A DNA stretch of 19,003 nucleotides from the NCBI GenBank assembly GCA_035688265.1, contig DASSNE010000012.1, forward strand, positions 1-19,003. The letters are read 5' to 3'. The stretch is from DASSBR01 sp035688265 (GTDB lineage: Bacteria; Pseudomonadota; Gammaproteobacteria; Natronospirales; DASSBR01). The notes beneath the pieces are model-generated. The model did no database searches. It worked only from the letters and a program-made list of their open reading frames with translations, and was not told where the DNA came from. Made by a program: the position numbers and the translations under genes. Below, piece by piece: positions 7,583 to 14,227 of the stretch (within the stretch, counting starts at the first letter, position 1; each line of letters starts with the position of its first letter).

Positions 7583-8282
7583 CTATTGTCCACACGCCTG
7601 CGTCAAATTGTGTCGCATGTGGCCGTCGCTCGACATCGGCGGCGCCCGGGATACTGCCGGTTCTGCCGCGGGCGCTCGCTCCCCTCCCAATTCTTCACGA
7701 ATCCGCTTGACGATCTTCCCCGGCAGGCGCTGCGAATAGAAATCGCGCGCCACTTCGGCCACGGAGCGAAATCGAAGGTCGTACCGGGCGCTTGTCGTAG
7801 CTGTAGATCGTCCGCCCTTCGATTTCGCCGTCGGCTCCGATCCAGACATCCTCCCGACGCGAAGGCATCAGCCGCATGCGCCAATGGTGCTCGCGCGCAT
7901 AGGCCCGCGCCCATGCTTCCGCCGCCTGCTCCGTGGTGCAGCTTGCAGGCGCGGCAAGTACGCCCATGGCGCGAGTAAACAACGGCCCCCAGTTGCGGAA
8001 GAGCATCGGCCGAACCGGCTCGTCGGCCCACGCCTCCCACGCCGCCCGCCGCGCCGCTTCGTCCTCCAGGTACAACGCCTTTGCACGGCCGCGGTCCACA
8101 TCGAGCACCGCCAGCACCTTGTCCACGAATTCCTGCGTTTCAAGCCCGGCGTCCTCGAGGTGCTGCAGGCGACGCGCGCCCTTGTTGGTATTGCGATAGC
8201 CAATCGCCTGCGCCAGGGTTTGCGGGTTATAACCCAGCGCCTCGCGCCGGGCGCGGATGTGTCGACCAAATTCGGATGTCAC
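7583..8282 (-). pseudogene. XRE-like HTH regulator, interrupted by one extra base
   Basis: The N-terminal part reads FGRHIRARREALGY, then TLAQAIGYRNTNKGARRLQ, a typical XRE/Cro helix-turn-helix. I place the start at GTG 8282, because AGAGGAG lies about 8 nt upstream; an upstream in-frame ATG at 8348 has no such signal. The frame runs to KRPVRPSIS and stops at 7695. Removing one G from GGG at 7786-7788 (plus strand) joins KR to RYDLRFRSVAEVARDFYSQR and continues to a stop at 7583. That gives a clean 232-aa protein ending 24 nt before the AAA+ gene. Codon use and family-like sequence continue smoothly through the join. This may be a homopolymer sequencing error, a disabling mutation or, less likely, programmed frameshifting. 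As first gene of the train it probably encodes a DNA-binding regulator or sensor, divergent from the WYL gene. Confidence 0.75.
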
Positions 8283-8321
8283 CGGTAAGTCTCCTCTTAG
8301 CCGCGGCAGGATAGCGTTTGA

Positions 8322-8342
8322 CTGCGACGTCTCGTGTCGCAG
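8322..8342. promoter_or_regulatory. Candidate operator: 7-bp inverted repeat, 7-nt spacer
   Basis: CTGCGAC (8322-8328), GTCTCGT, then GTCGCAG (8336-8342) is a perfect dyad in the 123-bp gap between the divergent XRE (GTG 8282) and WYL (ATG 8406) genes. Its centre is about 50 nt from one start and 74 nt from the other, suitable for control of both. A TTGACT at 8317-8322 overlaps the left arm and could be a -35 box for the WYL gene, but no good -10 box follows. Whether XRE or WYL protein binds it is unknown. Confidence 0.45.
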
Positions 8343-8405
8343 CATCATTGACGCGGCAGGTTGGCTGTGGTTCGCTAACGTGATCTTTGCGGCAATGGGG
8401 GCACG

Positions 8406-9419
8406 ATGAGCGACACGCTATACCGGCAGTGGTGCATGCTGCGGATGATTCCGCGCCCACCGCGACGCATCAGCGTCGAAGAGATTCGCTCGCGCCTCTC
8501 GACGGACGGGTATGAAGTTACTGTTCGCACCCTTCAGCGCGATCTGAACAACCTGTCGAACCGGTTCCCCCTCGTCAATGACACCCGCAGCAAGCCGTAC
8601 GGCTGGTATTGGGCGAAGAACGGCGTCGCGTTTGATGTGCCCGGCATGGATCCCGAAACCGCCCTGGCGTTCAAACTGGCGGAGATGTTTCTGACACCGG
8701 CGTTGGCACCTGCGATGCGCGAACAGCTTGACCCGCACTTCCAACTCGCGACGAATACTTTAAAGCCGCTGCCCCTGCGTCACTGGGCGGAGCGAGTCCG
8801 CATCGTGCCACGCGGCCAGCCGCTGATTGCGCCACCTATCCGCCCGGAGGTCGTACAAGCCGTGTATGAAGTGCTGCTCTACAACCGCCGCCTGCAGATA
8901 AAGTACCGCTCACGTCAAAAAGACGATCAGACACCGCGCGACGCAGAAGTCAGCCCGTTTGGCCTCGTCATCCGCGACGCGGCCACCTACCTCGTCTGTG
9001 GCTTCTGGGATTATGACGACGCGCGCACGCTCGCTGTGCATCGGATTCAGTCGGCGGAGGTTCTGGAGACGGCCGCGCACAAGCCATCGGGGTTTGACTT
9101 GGACAGCTACATCAGCGCCGGTGGCTTCGACATCCGGGTCGGCGAGCCAATCAGGCTTGTTGCCCGCTTCACCGTCGGCGCCGCCTATCATCTGCACGAA
9201 GGCGGCTTGAGCAAAGATCAGCGGATCGAGCCCATCGATGAAGAGTGGGTGCGCGTGACGGCGACAGTCGCGGATACGGCGCAGCTACGTTGGTGGCTGC
9301 TGGGTTTCGGCGAACAGGTGGTGGTGGAAAAGCCAGCAGCGTTGCGGCGGGAATTGGGTCGAGCCGCGGCAAAGATGGCTAGCCAGTATGGGCAATCGGT
9401 CCTCCCGGCTACTACCTGA
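8406..9419 (+). CDS. WYL-domain transcriptional regulator (337 aa)
   Basis: The N-terminal winged HTH spans about 1-75, with the recognition helix around RTLQRDLNNLSNRF (41-54). A WYL domain follows at about 150-225, with the core SPFGLVIRDAATYLVCGFW. The signature tryptophan is threonine here (T194-Y195-L196), while the conserved arginine of VHRIQ (R213) is kept. A WCX-type C-terminal extension spans about 248-325. WYL regulators bind ligands or nucleic acid and often control phage-defence operons such as BREX, CBASS and CRISPR loci. This is the YafY/DeoR-like architecture. GGGGG lies about 6 nt before ATG 8406. It is divergent from the XRE-AAA-nuclease train and is the likely controller, through the dyad at 8322-8342. 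It converges on the HEPN gene with a 42-nt gap that shows no obvious terminator. Confidence 0.9.
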   Translation: MSDTLYRQWCMLRMIPRPPRRISVEEIRSRLSTDGYEVTVRTLQRDLNNLSNRFPLVNDTRSKPYGWYWAKNGVAFDVPGMDPETALAFKLAEMFLTPALAPAMREQLDPHFQLATNTLKPLPLRHWAERVRIVPRGQPLIAPPIRPEVVQAVYEVLLYNRRLQIKYRSRQKDDQTPRDAEVSPFGLVIRDAATYLVCGFWDYDDARTLAVHRIQSAEVLETAAHKPSGFDLDSYISAGGFDIRVGEPIRLVARFTVGAAYHLHEGGLSKDQRIEPIDEEWVRVTATVADTAQLRWWLLGFGEQVVVEKPAALRRELGRAAAKMASQYGQSVLPATT

Positions 9420-9461
9420 GCGGGCATCGGGCGTTTCCTGAGGCTCCACGCATCGATACCA

Positions 9462-10103
9462 TCAGACGATAGGATAAGCGATGGCGTCAAAATCTTCTCC
9501 CGTACCCTGCATCATCAGGTCGATGACGATCGGGACCAATACATCCAAGATCGCAACGCCATCCCTAACCTGGACCCGGTTGGTAGCGCCATTCCAGGTG
9601 GCCCCACCATGGATCAACTGGTTCCGGAGCACGTAGAGGCGGTCCAGTACGATCGAGAGCAGGACGTCGGTTTCTTTCTTCATCACAGCCTGCAGGGCCC
9701 GCTTCCGACTTGCTGCGAATGAGGCCTCCCAGGCGCCGTCGGCCTCGTGGTTGCGGATGGCTCGCCAGAACGGCTCAAACACGAAGCGGTTGTCGATCAA
9801 CATGCGAATCGGCCCGCTGAACTGACGGAACAGCGCATCATGCAGGTGCTGCCCAAGATCAAGCCGCAGTAGCCGCTCGATGAACCGCCGAACTTGTTCT
9901 CGTTCTTGCTGCTCGAACCCGAATTCACTGGCATAGGCCGCATTGAAGGCAATCCAGAGAAAAATATAGCGGGCATCCAAATCTTCATTTTCCTGCTCTG
10001 CCCTGGAAAGCCAACTAATCGCGCGATGGATTCGTATACGCAGGGATTCAGGCTGGCTGTCCCGCAAACGACGATGGCACTCTTTGAGCCCGCTGGCATC
10101 CAT
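9462..10103 (-). CDS. HEPN-like protein, candidate RNase (213 aa)
   Basis: An all-helical protein. AISWLSRAEQE followed by ARYIFLWIAFNAAYA (about 28-58) is typical of HEPN proteins of the ApeA/MAE_28990-like groups. Near the C-terminus RNQLIH (R160-H165) fits the R-x4-H catalytic motif of HEPN RNases, followed by GGATW. HEPN RNases cut tRNA, rRNA or mRNA in toxin-antitoxin, abortive infection and CRISPR systems. No nucleotidyltransferase partner gene lies next to it; the zinc-finger gene upstream on the same strand is separated by 71 nt. The start at 10103 is preceded by AAGGGGGAG. It converges with the WYL regulator, so it may be an independent defence gene beside the main locus. Catalytic activity is inferred from the motif only. 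Confidence 0.72.
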   Translation of the reverse strand: MDASGLKECHRRLRDSQPESLRIRIHRAISWLSRAEQENEDLDARYIFLWIAFNAAYASEFGFEQQEREQVRRFIERLLRLDLGQHLHDALFRQFSGPIRMLIDNRFVFEPFWRAIRNHEADGAWEASFAASRKRALQAVMKKETDVLLSIVLDRLYVLRNQLIHGGATWNGATNRVQVRDGVAILDVLVPIVIDLMMQGTGEDFDAIAYPIV

Positions 10104-10174
10104 TGACTCCCCCTTCTAACTGGAACAGACGCCATGAAGACAGCATACGGTATCGTAGCATCTTCATCATCCGA

Positions 10175-10435
10175 TTACCCGAGCATCATCTCGTCAACAT
10201 AGCACCAACGCCAGCGTTCGGGTGACTCGAACGACTCGATGATCGGATGGCGGGTCGCGTGATAATGCTTGGTCGCATGCTTGTTTTTCGAGGAGTCGCA
10301 GCAGCCGACATGTCCGCATGTCAGACACAAGCGCAATTGAACCCAATCATCGCCACTTCGCAGGCACTCTTCGCAGCCCTGTGTTCGTGGCTCGACATCT
10401 TTGATTTGGCCGACATGTTTGCACTCCATTGCCAT
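10175..10435 (-). CDS. UBP-type zinc-finger protein (86 aa)
   Basis: The whole protein is a single ZnF-UBP domain. Likely zinc ligands are C5, H7, C21, C24, C37, C40, C45 or C46, H53, H57 and H63, in the order ECKH, CEEC, CLTCGHVGCC, HATKHYHATRH. In eukaryotes this fold in USP5 and HDAC6 binds the free C-terminal Gly-Gly of ubiquitin. Bacterial stand-alone copies are widespread and of unknown function. The start may be ATG 10435 or ATG 10429 (MECKH), and neither has a strong RBS. It is in the same direction as the HEPN gene and may be co-transcribed with it. No ubiquitin-like, E1, E2 or JAB gene is visible nearby, so a ubiquitin-like role is not supported here. Confidence 0.9.
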   Translation of the reverse strand: MAMECKHVGQIKDVEPRTQGCEECLRSGDDWVQLRLCLTCGHVGCCDSSKNKHATKHYHATRHPIIESFESPERWRWCYVDEMMLG

Positions 10436-10547
10436 TTCAATGCTCCAATCCCAGCACGATGATCGTCGATGAACAAATGCTATGTTACGCCGCTGGATAT
10501 TCCTGTCCAGCGCGCCGGGTGTTCACGAATAGGTGAAGCCGACGCGC

Positions 10548-10553
10548 TATAAT
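10548..10553 (+). promoter_or_regulatory. TATAAT -10 box for a possibly leaderless gene
   Basis: A perfect TATAAT ends 7 nt before ATG 10561, so transcription would start at or next to the A of that ATG. No convincing -35 element is found 16-18 nt upstream. No Shine-Dalgarno precedes ATG 10561. The alternative ATG at 10552 lies inside the -10 box itself. Confidence 0.5.
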
Positions 10554-10560
10554 GACAACG

Positions 10561-11397
10561 ATGCTGAACCAACAAGAAAAAGCGGATCGATTCAGGACGC
10601 TGCACGAGCGCGGTACCTTCGTCATCCCCAATCCGTGGGATATCGGTTCGGCGCGCCTGCTCGCTTCGCTCGGCTTCGAGGCCCTGGCGACGACCAGCTC
10701 CGGCCATGCCTATTCTCTGGGTCGGCTTGATGGCGATGTCGGTCTGGAGCGGGCGCTCGAACATTGCCGCGCCTTGGCCGGCGCGACGCAACTGCCGGTC
10801 AGCGCCGATTTCGAAAATGCCTTTGCGGCAGAGCCCCGACTTGCGGCCGCCAACATTCTGCGGGCGGCTGAAACCGGCATCGCCGGCTGTTCCATCGAAG
10901 ACTTCAGCGGCGACGCCGACAAGCCGATCTACGACTTTGAACTGGCCGTGGAACGCGTCGCGGCTGCGGTCGAAGCCGTGCGCGGACTCGATTTCCCCTT
11001 CACCCTGACCGCCCGGGCCGAAAACCTGCTGCACGGCGTGAACGACCTCGACGATACGATCCGGCGCCTGCAGGCTTTCGAAGCGGCCGGCGCGGATGTG
11101 CTGTACGCGCCCGGGCTCAAAACGCTCGATGAAATCCGCACGGTTGTCGGTGCCGTCGGCAGGCCGATCAATGTGCTGGGACCCATGGTGAAGGGCGCGA
11201 CAGTGGCGGACATGGCCGCGGCCGGTGTCAGGCGCATCAGCACGGGCGGTGCGCTGGCGAATGTGGCGATCGGCGCCCTGCTGCGCGCCGGCGAAGCCCT
11301 GCAGGAGCGGGGCGATTTCGGCTGGACGGCCGACGCGGCGCCTCGCAGCGCGATCAGCGAAGTATTCGCGACTTTCGTGGATTCGAACCAGCAGTAG
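10561..11397 (+). CDS. Isocitrate lyase / PEP mutase superfamily enzyme
   Basis: A TIM-barrel enzyme of the PEP mutase/isocitrate lyase superfamily. Recognisable parts are TFVIPNPWDIGSARLLASLGFEALATTSSGHA near the N-terminus, the metal-binding VSADFENAF, CSIEDFSG and LTARAENLL. Such enzymes cleave or form C-C or C-P bonds of 2-oxo acids with Mg2+. Relatives include 2-methylisocitrate lyase, oxaloacetate hydrolase/decarboxylase and carboxyPEP mutase. The isocitrate lyase catalytic KKCGH-type loop is not visible, so the substrate cannot be named. I prefer ATG 10561 (MLNQQEK) because the earlier ATG at 10552 falls within the TATAAT box; that longer form would add three residues. It is a stand-alone gene that ends 72 nt before lexA and upstream of its LexA box. 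Confidence 0.88.
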   Translation: MLNQQEKADRFRTLHERGTFVIPNPWDIGSARLLASLGFEALATTSSGHAYSLGRLDGDVGLERALEHCRALAGATQLPVSADFENAFAAEPRLAAANILRAAETGIAGCSIEDFSGDADKPIYDFELAVERVAAAVEAVRGLDFPFTLTARAENLLHGVNDLDDTIRRLQAFEAAGADVLYAPGLKTLDEIRTVVGAVGRPINVLGPMVKGATVADMAAAGVRRISTGGALANVAIGALLRAGEALQERGDFGWTADAAPRSAISEVFATFVDSNQQ

Positions 11398-11435
11398 AAT
11401 TTTCCATTTCGGGCTTGCGCCACTCCTGCCGGATG

Positions 11436-11451
11436 CTGTACAAATATACAG
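11436..11451 (+). promoter_or_regulatory. LexA (SOS) box
   Basis: CTGTACAAATATACAG is a perfect CTGT-N8-ACAG palindrome core, close to the E. coli consensus, 18 nt before the lexA start. A TTGCGC at 11415-11420 with TACAAA at 11439-11444 (18-nt spacing) could be the promoter, so LexA would cover the -10 region. It should autoregulate lexA and control imuA, imuB and dnaE2 as one SOS unit. Confidence 0.93.
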
Positions 11452-11469
11452 TATCTCCAGGAGGCCGCC

Positions 11470-12093
11470 ATGTCCGCGCTTACTCCCCGTCAATCCGAAG
11501 TACTCGCCTTCATCCGCCAGATGCTGGACGAGCGCGGCCTGCCACCGACCCGCGCCGAAATTGCCGCCCGACTGGGCTTTCGTTCGGCCAACGCCGCCGA
11601 GGCGCATTTGCGCGCGCTGGCGCGCAAGGGCGTCATCGACATGCTGCCGGGCACGTCACGCGGCATTCGTCTGCGCGATGCGCCGCCCGCGCGGAACGAG
11701 CAGGTTCGCCTGCCGCTGGTAGGCCAGGTCGCGGCCGGTGCACCCATACTGGCCATCGAGCATATCGAAGATGAGTACCAGGTCGACCCGCGCCTGTTCC
11801 GGCCGCGGGCCGACTACCTGTTGCGGGTGCGCGGCGAGAGCATGATCGACGCCGGCATTCTCGACGGCGATTTGCTGGCCGTGCATCGGGTGGCCGAAGC
11901 CGCCAACGGCGCCATCGTCGTGGCGCGCCTCGACGACGAGGTCACCGTAAAGCGCTTCCGGCGCCGGGGCCGGCACGTGGAACTCCTGCCCGCCAATCCC
12001 GCTTTCGAGCCGATCAAGGTCGATCTGAAACGTCAGGCGCTGACGATCGAAGGCTTGGGCGTGGGGGTTGTTCGTAACCATGAATTCGCTTGA
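11470..12093 (+). CDS. lexA: LexA repressor (SOS regulator, self-cleaving protease)
   Basis: A 207-aa protein with the normal two-domain layout. The N-terminal winged HTH (1-70) contains LTPRQSEVLAFI and PPTRAEIAARLGF. The C-terminal S24 autoprotease has the cleavage bond A89-G90 in VAAGAP, nucleophile S124 in RGESMID and general base K161 in VTVKRF. RecA filaments trigger self-cleavage at this bond and release SOS genes. AGGAGG at 11459-11464 lies 5 nt before ATG. It heads a cassette with imuA, imuB and dnaE2, as in several Pseudomonas and Xanthomonas genomes where this can be a second LexA. Whether it is the only LexA here cannot be told. It overlaps imuA by 14 nt. Confidence 0.97.
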   Translation: MSALTPRQSEVLAFIRQMLDERGLPPTRAEIAARLGFRSANAAEAHLRALARKGVIDMLPGTSRGIRLRDAPPARNEQVRLPLVGQVAAGAPILAIEHIEDEYQVDPRLFRPRADYLLRVRGESMIDAGILDGDLLAVHRVAEAANGAIVVARLDDEVTVKRFRRRGRHVELLPANPAFEPIKVDLKRQALTIEGLGVGVVRNHEFA

Positions 12094-12688
12094 GACCCTG
12101 CTCGCGCGCCCGGATATCCGTTACGGCAGCACCCCGGATCGAGGCGAAAAACAGCCCACCGGTTTCGCTGCCCTCGATGCCTGTCTCGGCGGCGGCTGGC
12201 CTTCCCGTGGTTTGATCGAGGTGCTGCACGACGAGCACGGCGGCGGCGAACTGTCCCTGTTCGCGCCGCTTTGTCGCGCGTTGGCAGCAGCCGGGCGACA
12301 GATCGTCTTCGTAAATCCGCCTTTTTCGCCATACGCACCGGCGCTGACGCGCTGGAGCCCGCTCGATCAACTGATGCTGGTCGAGACCCGGACCGACGCG
12401 GACGGTCTCTGGGCGGCCGAAACCTGCCTGCGCGCCGGCTGCGGCGCAATGCTCTGCCGGCTGATCCGGCTGACCAACCGAGCGCTGCGGCGGCTGCAAT
12501 TGGCAGCGGAAGAAGGTAACGCACTCGCCCTGTTGTTCCGCCCGACGCGGGCATCCGCGCAACCGTCGCCGGCGGTGCTGCGGCTGGCCATTGAGCCGCG
12601 ATCGGACGGCGGCGTAACGGTGAACTTGCTGAAGTGCCGCGGCCGACCGCCGCACCGCGTGCATCTGCCGGATCCGGTTTTTGCCTGA
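12080..12688 (+). CDS. imuA: ImuA, translesion-synthesis accessory protein
   Basis: A 202-aa RecA/SulA-related protein beginning MNSLETLLARPDIRYG, with TGFAALDACLGGGWPSRGLIEV at about 27-48. That segment is the RecA-like entry strand-loop without an intact Walker A lysine. It continues with IVFVNPPFSPYAPAL and ends in a LLKCRGRPPHRV segment typical of the family. ImuA works with ImuB and DnaE2 in SOS mutagenesis, probably through RecA and ImuB contacts. ATG 12080 overlaps the lexA end. A TTG at 12068 would add only four residues and is less likely. The gene lies 30 nt before imuB. Confidence 0.92.
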   Translation: MNSLETLLARPDIRYGSTPDRGEKQPTGFAALDACLGGGWPSRGLIEVLHDEHGGGELSLFAPLCRALAAAGRQIVFVNPPFSPYAPALTRWSPLDQLMLVETRTDADGLWAAETCLRAGCGAMLCRLIRLTNRALRRLQLAAEEGNALALLFRPTRASAQPSPAVLRLAIEPRSDGGVTVNLLKCRGRPPHRVHLPDPVFA

Positions 12689-12718
12689 GCGACCATTCGT
12701 TGGCGTTTCGCTCCTGCC

Positions 12719-14227
12719 ATGCCCCAGTCTCTGCCGCTTCCGCTTCCTGCTCCGTCGCCGTCGCCGACCGTACGCCCGGCGCCGGCGGCGCGTGCTCGCC
12801 ACAAAACCGCTCCCGCCGCGCTCTGGGCAGCCATTCATCTGCCGGCGCTGCCGATTGAAGCAGCAGGCGAACGTGCCGATGCCGCCCGCCCCGTCGCCAT
12901 AATCGAAAACGACACACCGCGCGCCCCGCTCATTGCCTTGAGCGCCGGCGCGTGCACGGCCGGGCTTCGCCCGGGGATGGCTGCTGGCGTGGCTGCCGCG
13001 CGCGTCGCCGCCCTGGATTTACGGGTGCGCGATCCCGTCCGGGAGGCAGCGCTGCTCGACCGGCTGGCGCGCTGGAGCCAGGACTTTACCTCCGTCGTCA
13101 GCACGGAGCCGCCGGCGACACTGCTGCTGGAAATCGGCGGCAGTCTCAAGCTGTTTGGCGGCATTGAAACATTACGGGAAAGACTGCGAACGGAACTTGA
13201 CGCACAGGGTCATGCGGCCACGGTGGCGCTTGCGCCCACGCCACGTGCGGCGCTGTGGCTGGCACGCGCCGGCGCGGAAAGGTCCCTTACCGACCAGCAT
13301 GATCTCGCCGGTCAACTGGGCACCCTGCCGCTGACCGCGCTGGAATTGCCGGAACGCGCGGCGCGGGATTTCGAGCGGCTGGGCGTGCGGACACTGCGTG
13401 AAGCTTTCCGCCTGCCCCGCGACGGACTCGTCAAGCGGTTCGATTCCGCTTTATTGCGTGATTGGGATCGCGCGCTGGGGCATCTGCCGGAGGCGCGACG
13501 GTACTGGCAGGCCAATCGCCATTTCACGGCCGAACACGAATTGCCGATCGCGCTGCGCGAAACCGGCCGCCTCGACATTTTCATCGATGACCTGCTGGCT
13601 GAACTCGTGACGATACTGCGCCGTCACGATGCCGGCATCGACAGCCTGACGTTCGAGTTCGGGCACGTGCGGCTGCCGCCGACGCGAATCGAGATGCGAC
13701 TGCTGGCCGTCAGCCGCGACCTCGCGCATTTCAAACGGCTGACGCGAACGCGGCTGGAGCGGCTGCGCCTGCCGGCGGCCGTCACGGCGATCGCACTGCG
13801 CAGCGGCCATTTCAAGCCGGTTACGTCCGGCACGACTTCCCTGCTTGAGACTCGGCCGGCACCGTCGGCGGAACGAACGACGCTGGTCGAAACGCTGCGC
13901 GCTCGACTGGGCCGGGAGGCCGTGTGCAGCCTGGCGGCAGTGGCCGACCCGCGACCCGAGAACGCTTCGCGGCGCGCCGAACCCGGCACGACAATGTCCA
14001 TTCAGCAGCCACAGCTGCCGAGGCCCGCCTGGCTGCTCGATACGCCGCAACCTTTACGTCGGCAGCCGGAGTTGATGCAGGGTCCCGAACGCATCGAAGC
14101 CGGCTGGTGGAGCGAGAACGCGGTCGGGCGGGACTATTACATCGCGCGCACACCCGCCGGCGCCCGGCTGTGGGTGTATCGCGAGCATGACTCGCGGCGC
14201 TGGTTTCTGCATGGGTATTTTGCATGA
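12719..14227 (+). CDS. imuB: ImuB, catalytically inactive Y-family polymerase-like adaptor
   Basis: A 502-aa Y-family polymerase homologue. The first catalytic strand reads WAAIHLPAL (36-44) instead of an IDMDxF-type motif. The palm strand LLLEIGGSLKLFGG (135-148) lacks the Asp-Glu pair of SIDE-type motifs. Both metal-binding sites are therefore missing, as in known ImuB proteins, which act as scaffold linking DnaE2, ImuA and the beta clamp. The fingers/little-finger part and the C-terminal ImuB tail (WWSENAVGRDYY to WFLHGYFA) are intact. The first 34 residues are Pro/Ala-rich and unlike the family, and ATG 12719 has no RBS. It is the first in-frame ATG after the imuA stop, but the true start could be a nearby alternative codon. 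It overlaps dnaE2 by 4 nt (ATGA). Confidence 0.94.
   Translation: MPQSLPLPLPAPSPSPTVRPAPAARARHKTAPAALWAAIHLPALPIEAAGERADAARPVAIIENDTPRAPLIALSAGACTAGLRPGMAAGVAAARVAALDLRVRDPVREAALLDRLARWSQDFTSVVSTEPPATLLLEIGGSLKLFGGIETLRERLRTELDAQGHAATVALAPTPRAALWLARAGAERSLTDQHDLAGQLGTLPLTALELPERAARDFERLGVRTLREAFRLPRDGLVKRFDSALLRDWDRALGHLPEARRYWQANRHFTAEHELPIALRETGRLDIFIDDLLAELVTILRRHDAGIDSLTFEFGHVRLPPTRIEMRLLAVSRDLAHFKRLTRTRLERLRLPAAVTAIALRSGHFKPVTSGTTSLLETRPAPSAERTTLVETLRARLGREAVCSLAAVADPRPENASRRAEPGTTMSIQQPQLPRPAWLLDTPQPLRRQPELMQGPERIEAGWWSENAVGRDYYIARTPAGARLWVYREHDSRRWFLHGYFA

Noticed and set aside
10480..11607. A 375-aa minus-strand open frame
   Set aside because: It is antisense to the PEP mutase-like gene and the lexA promoter, with no recognisable domain.
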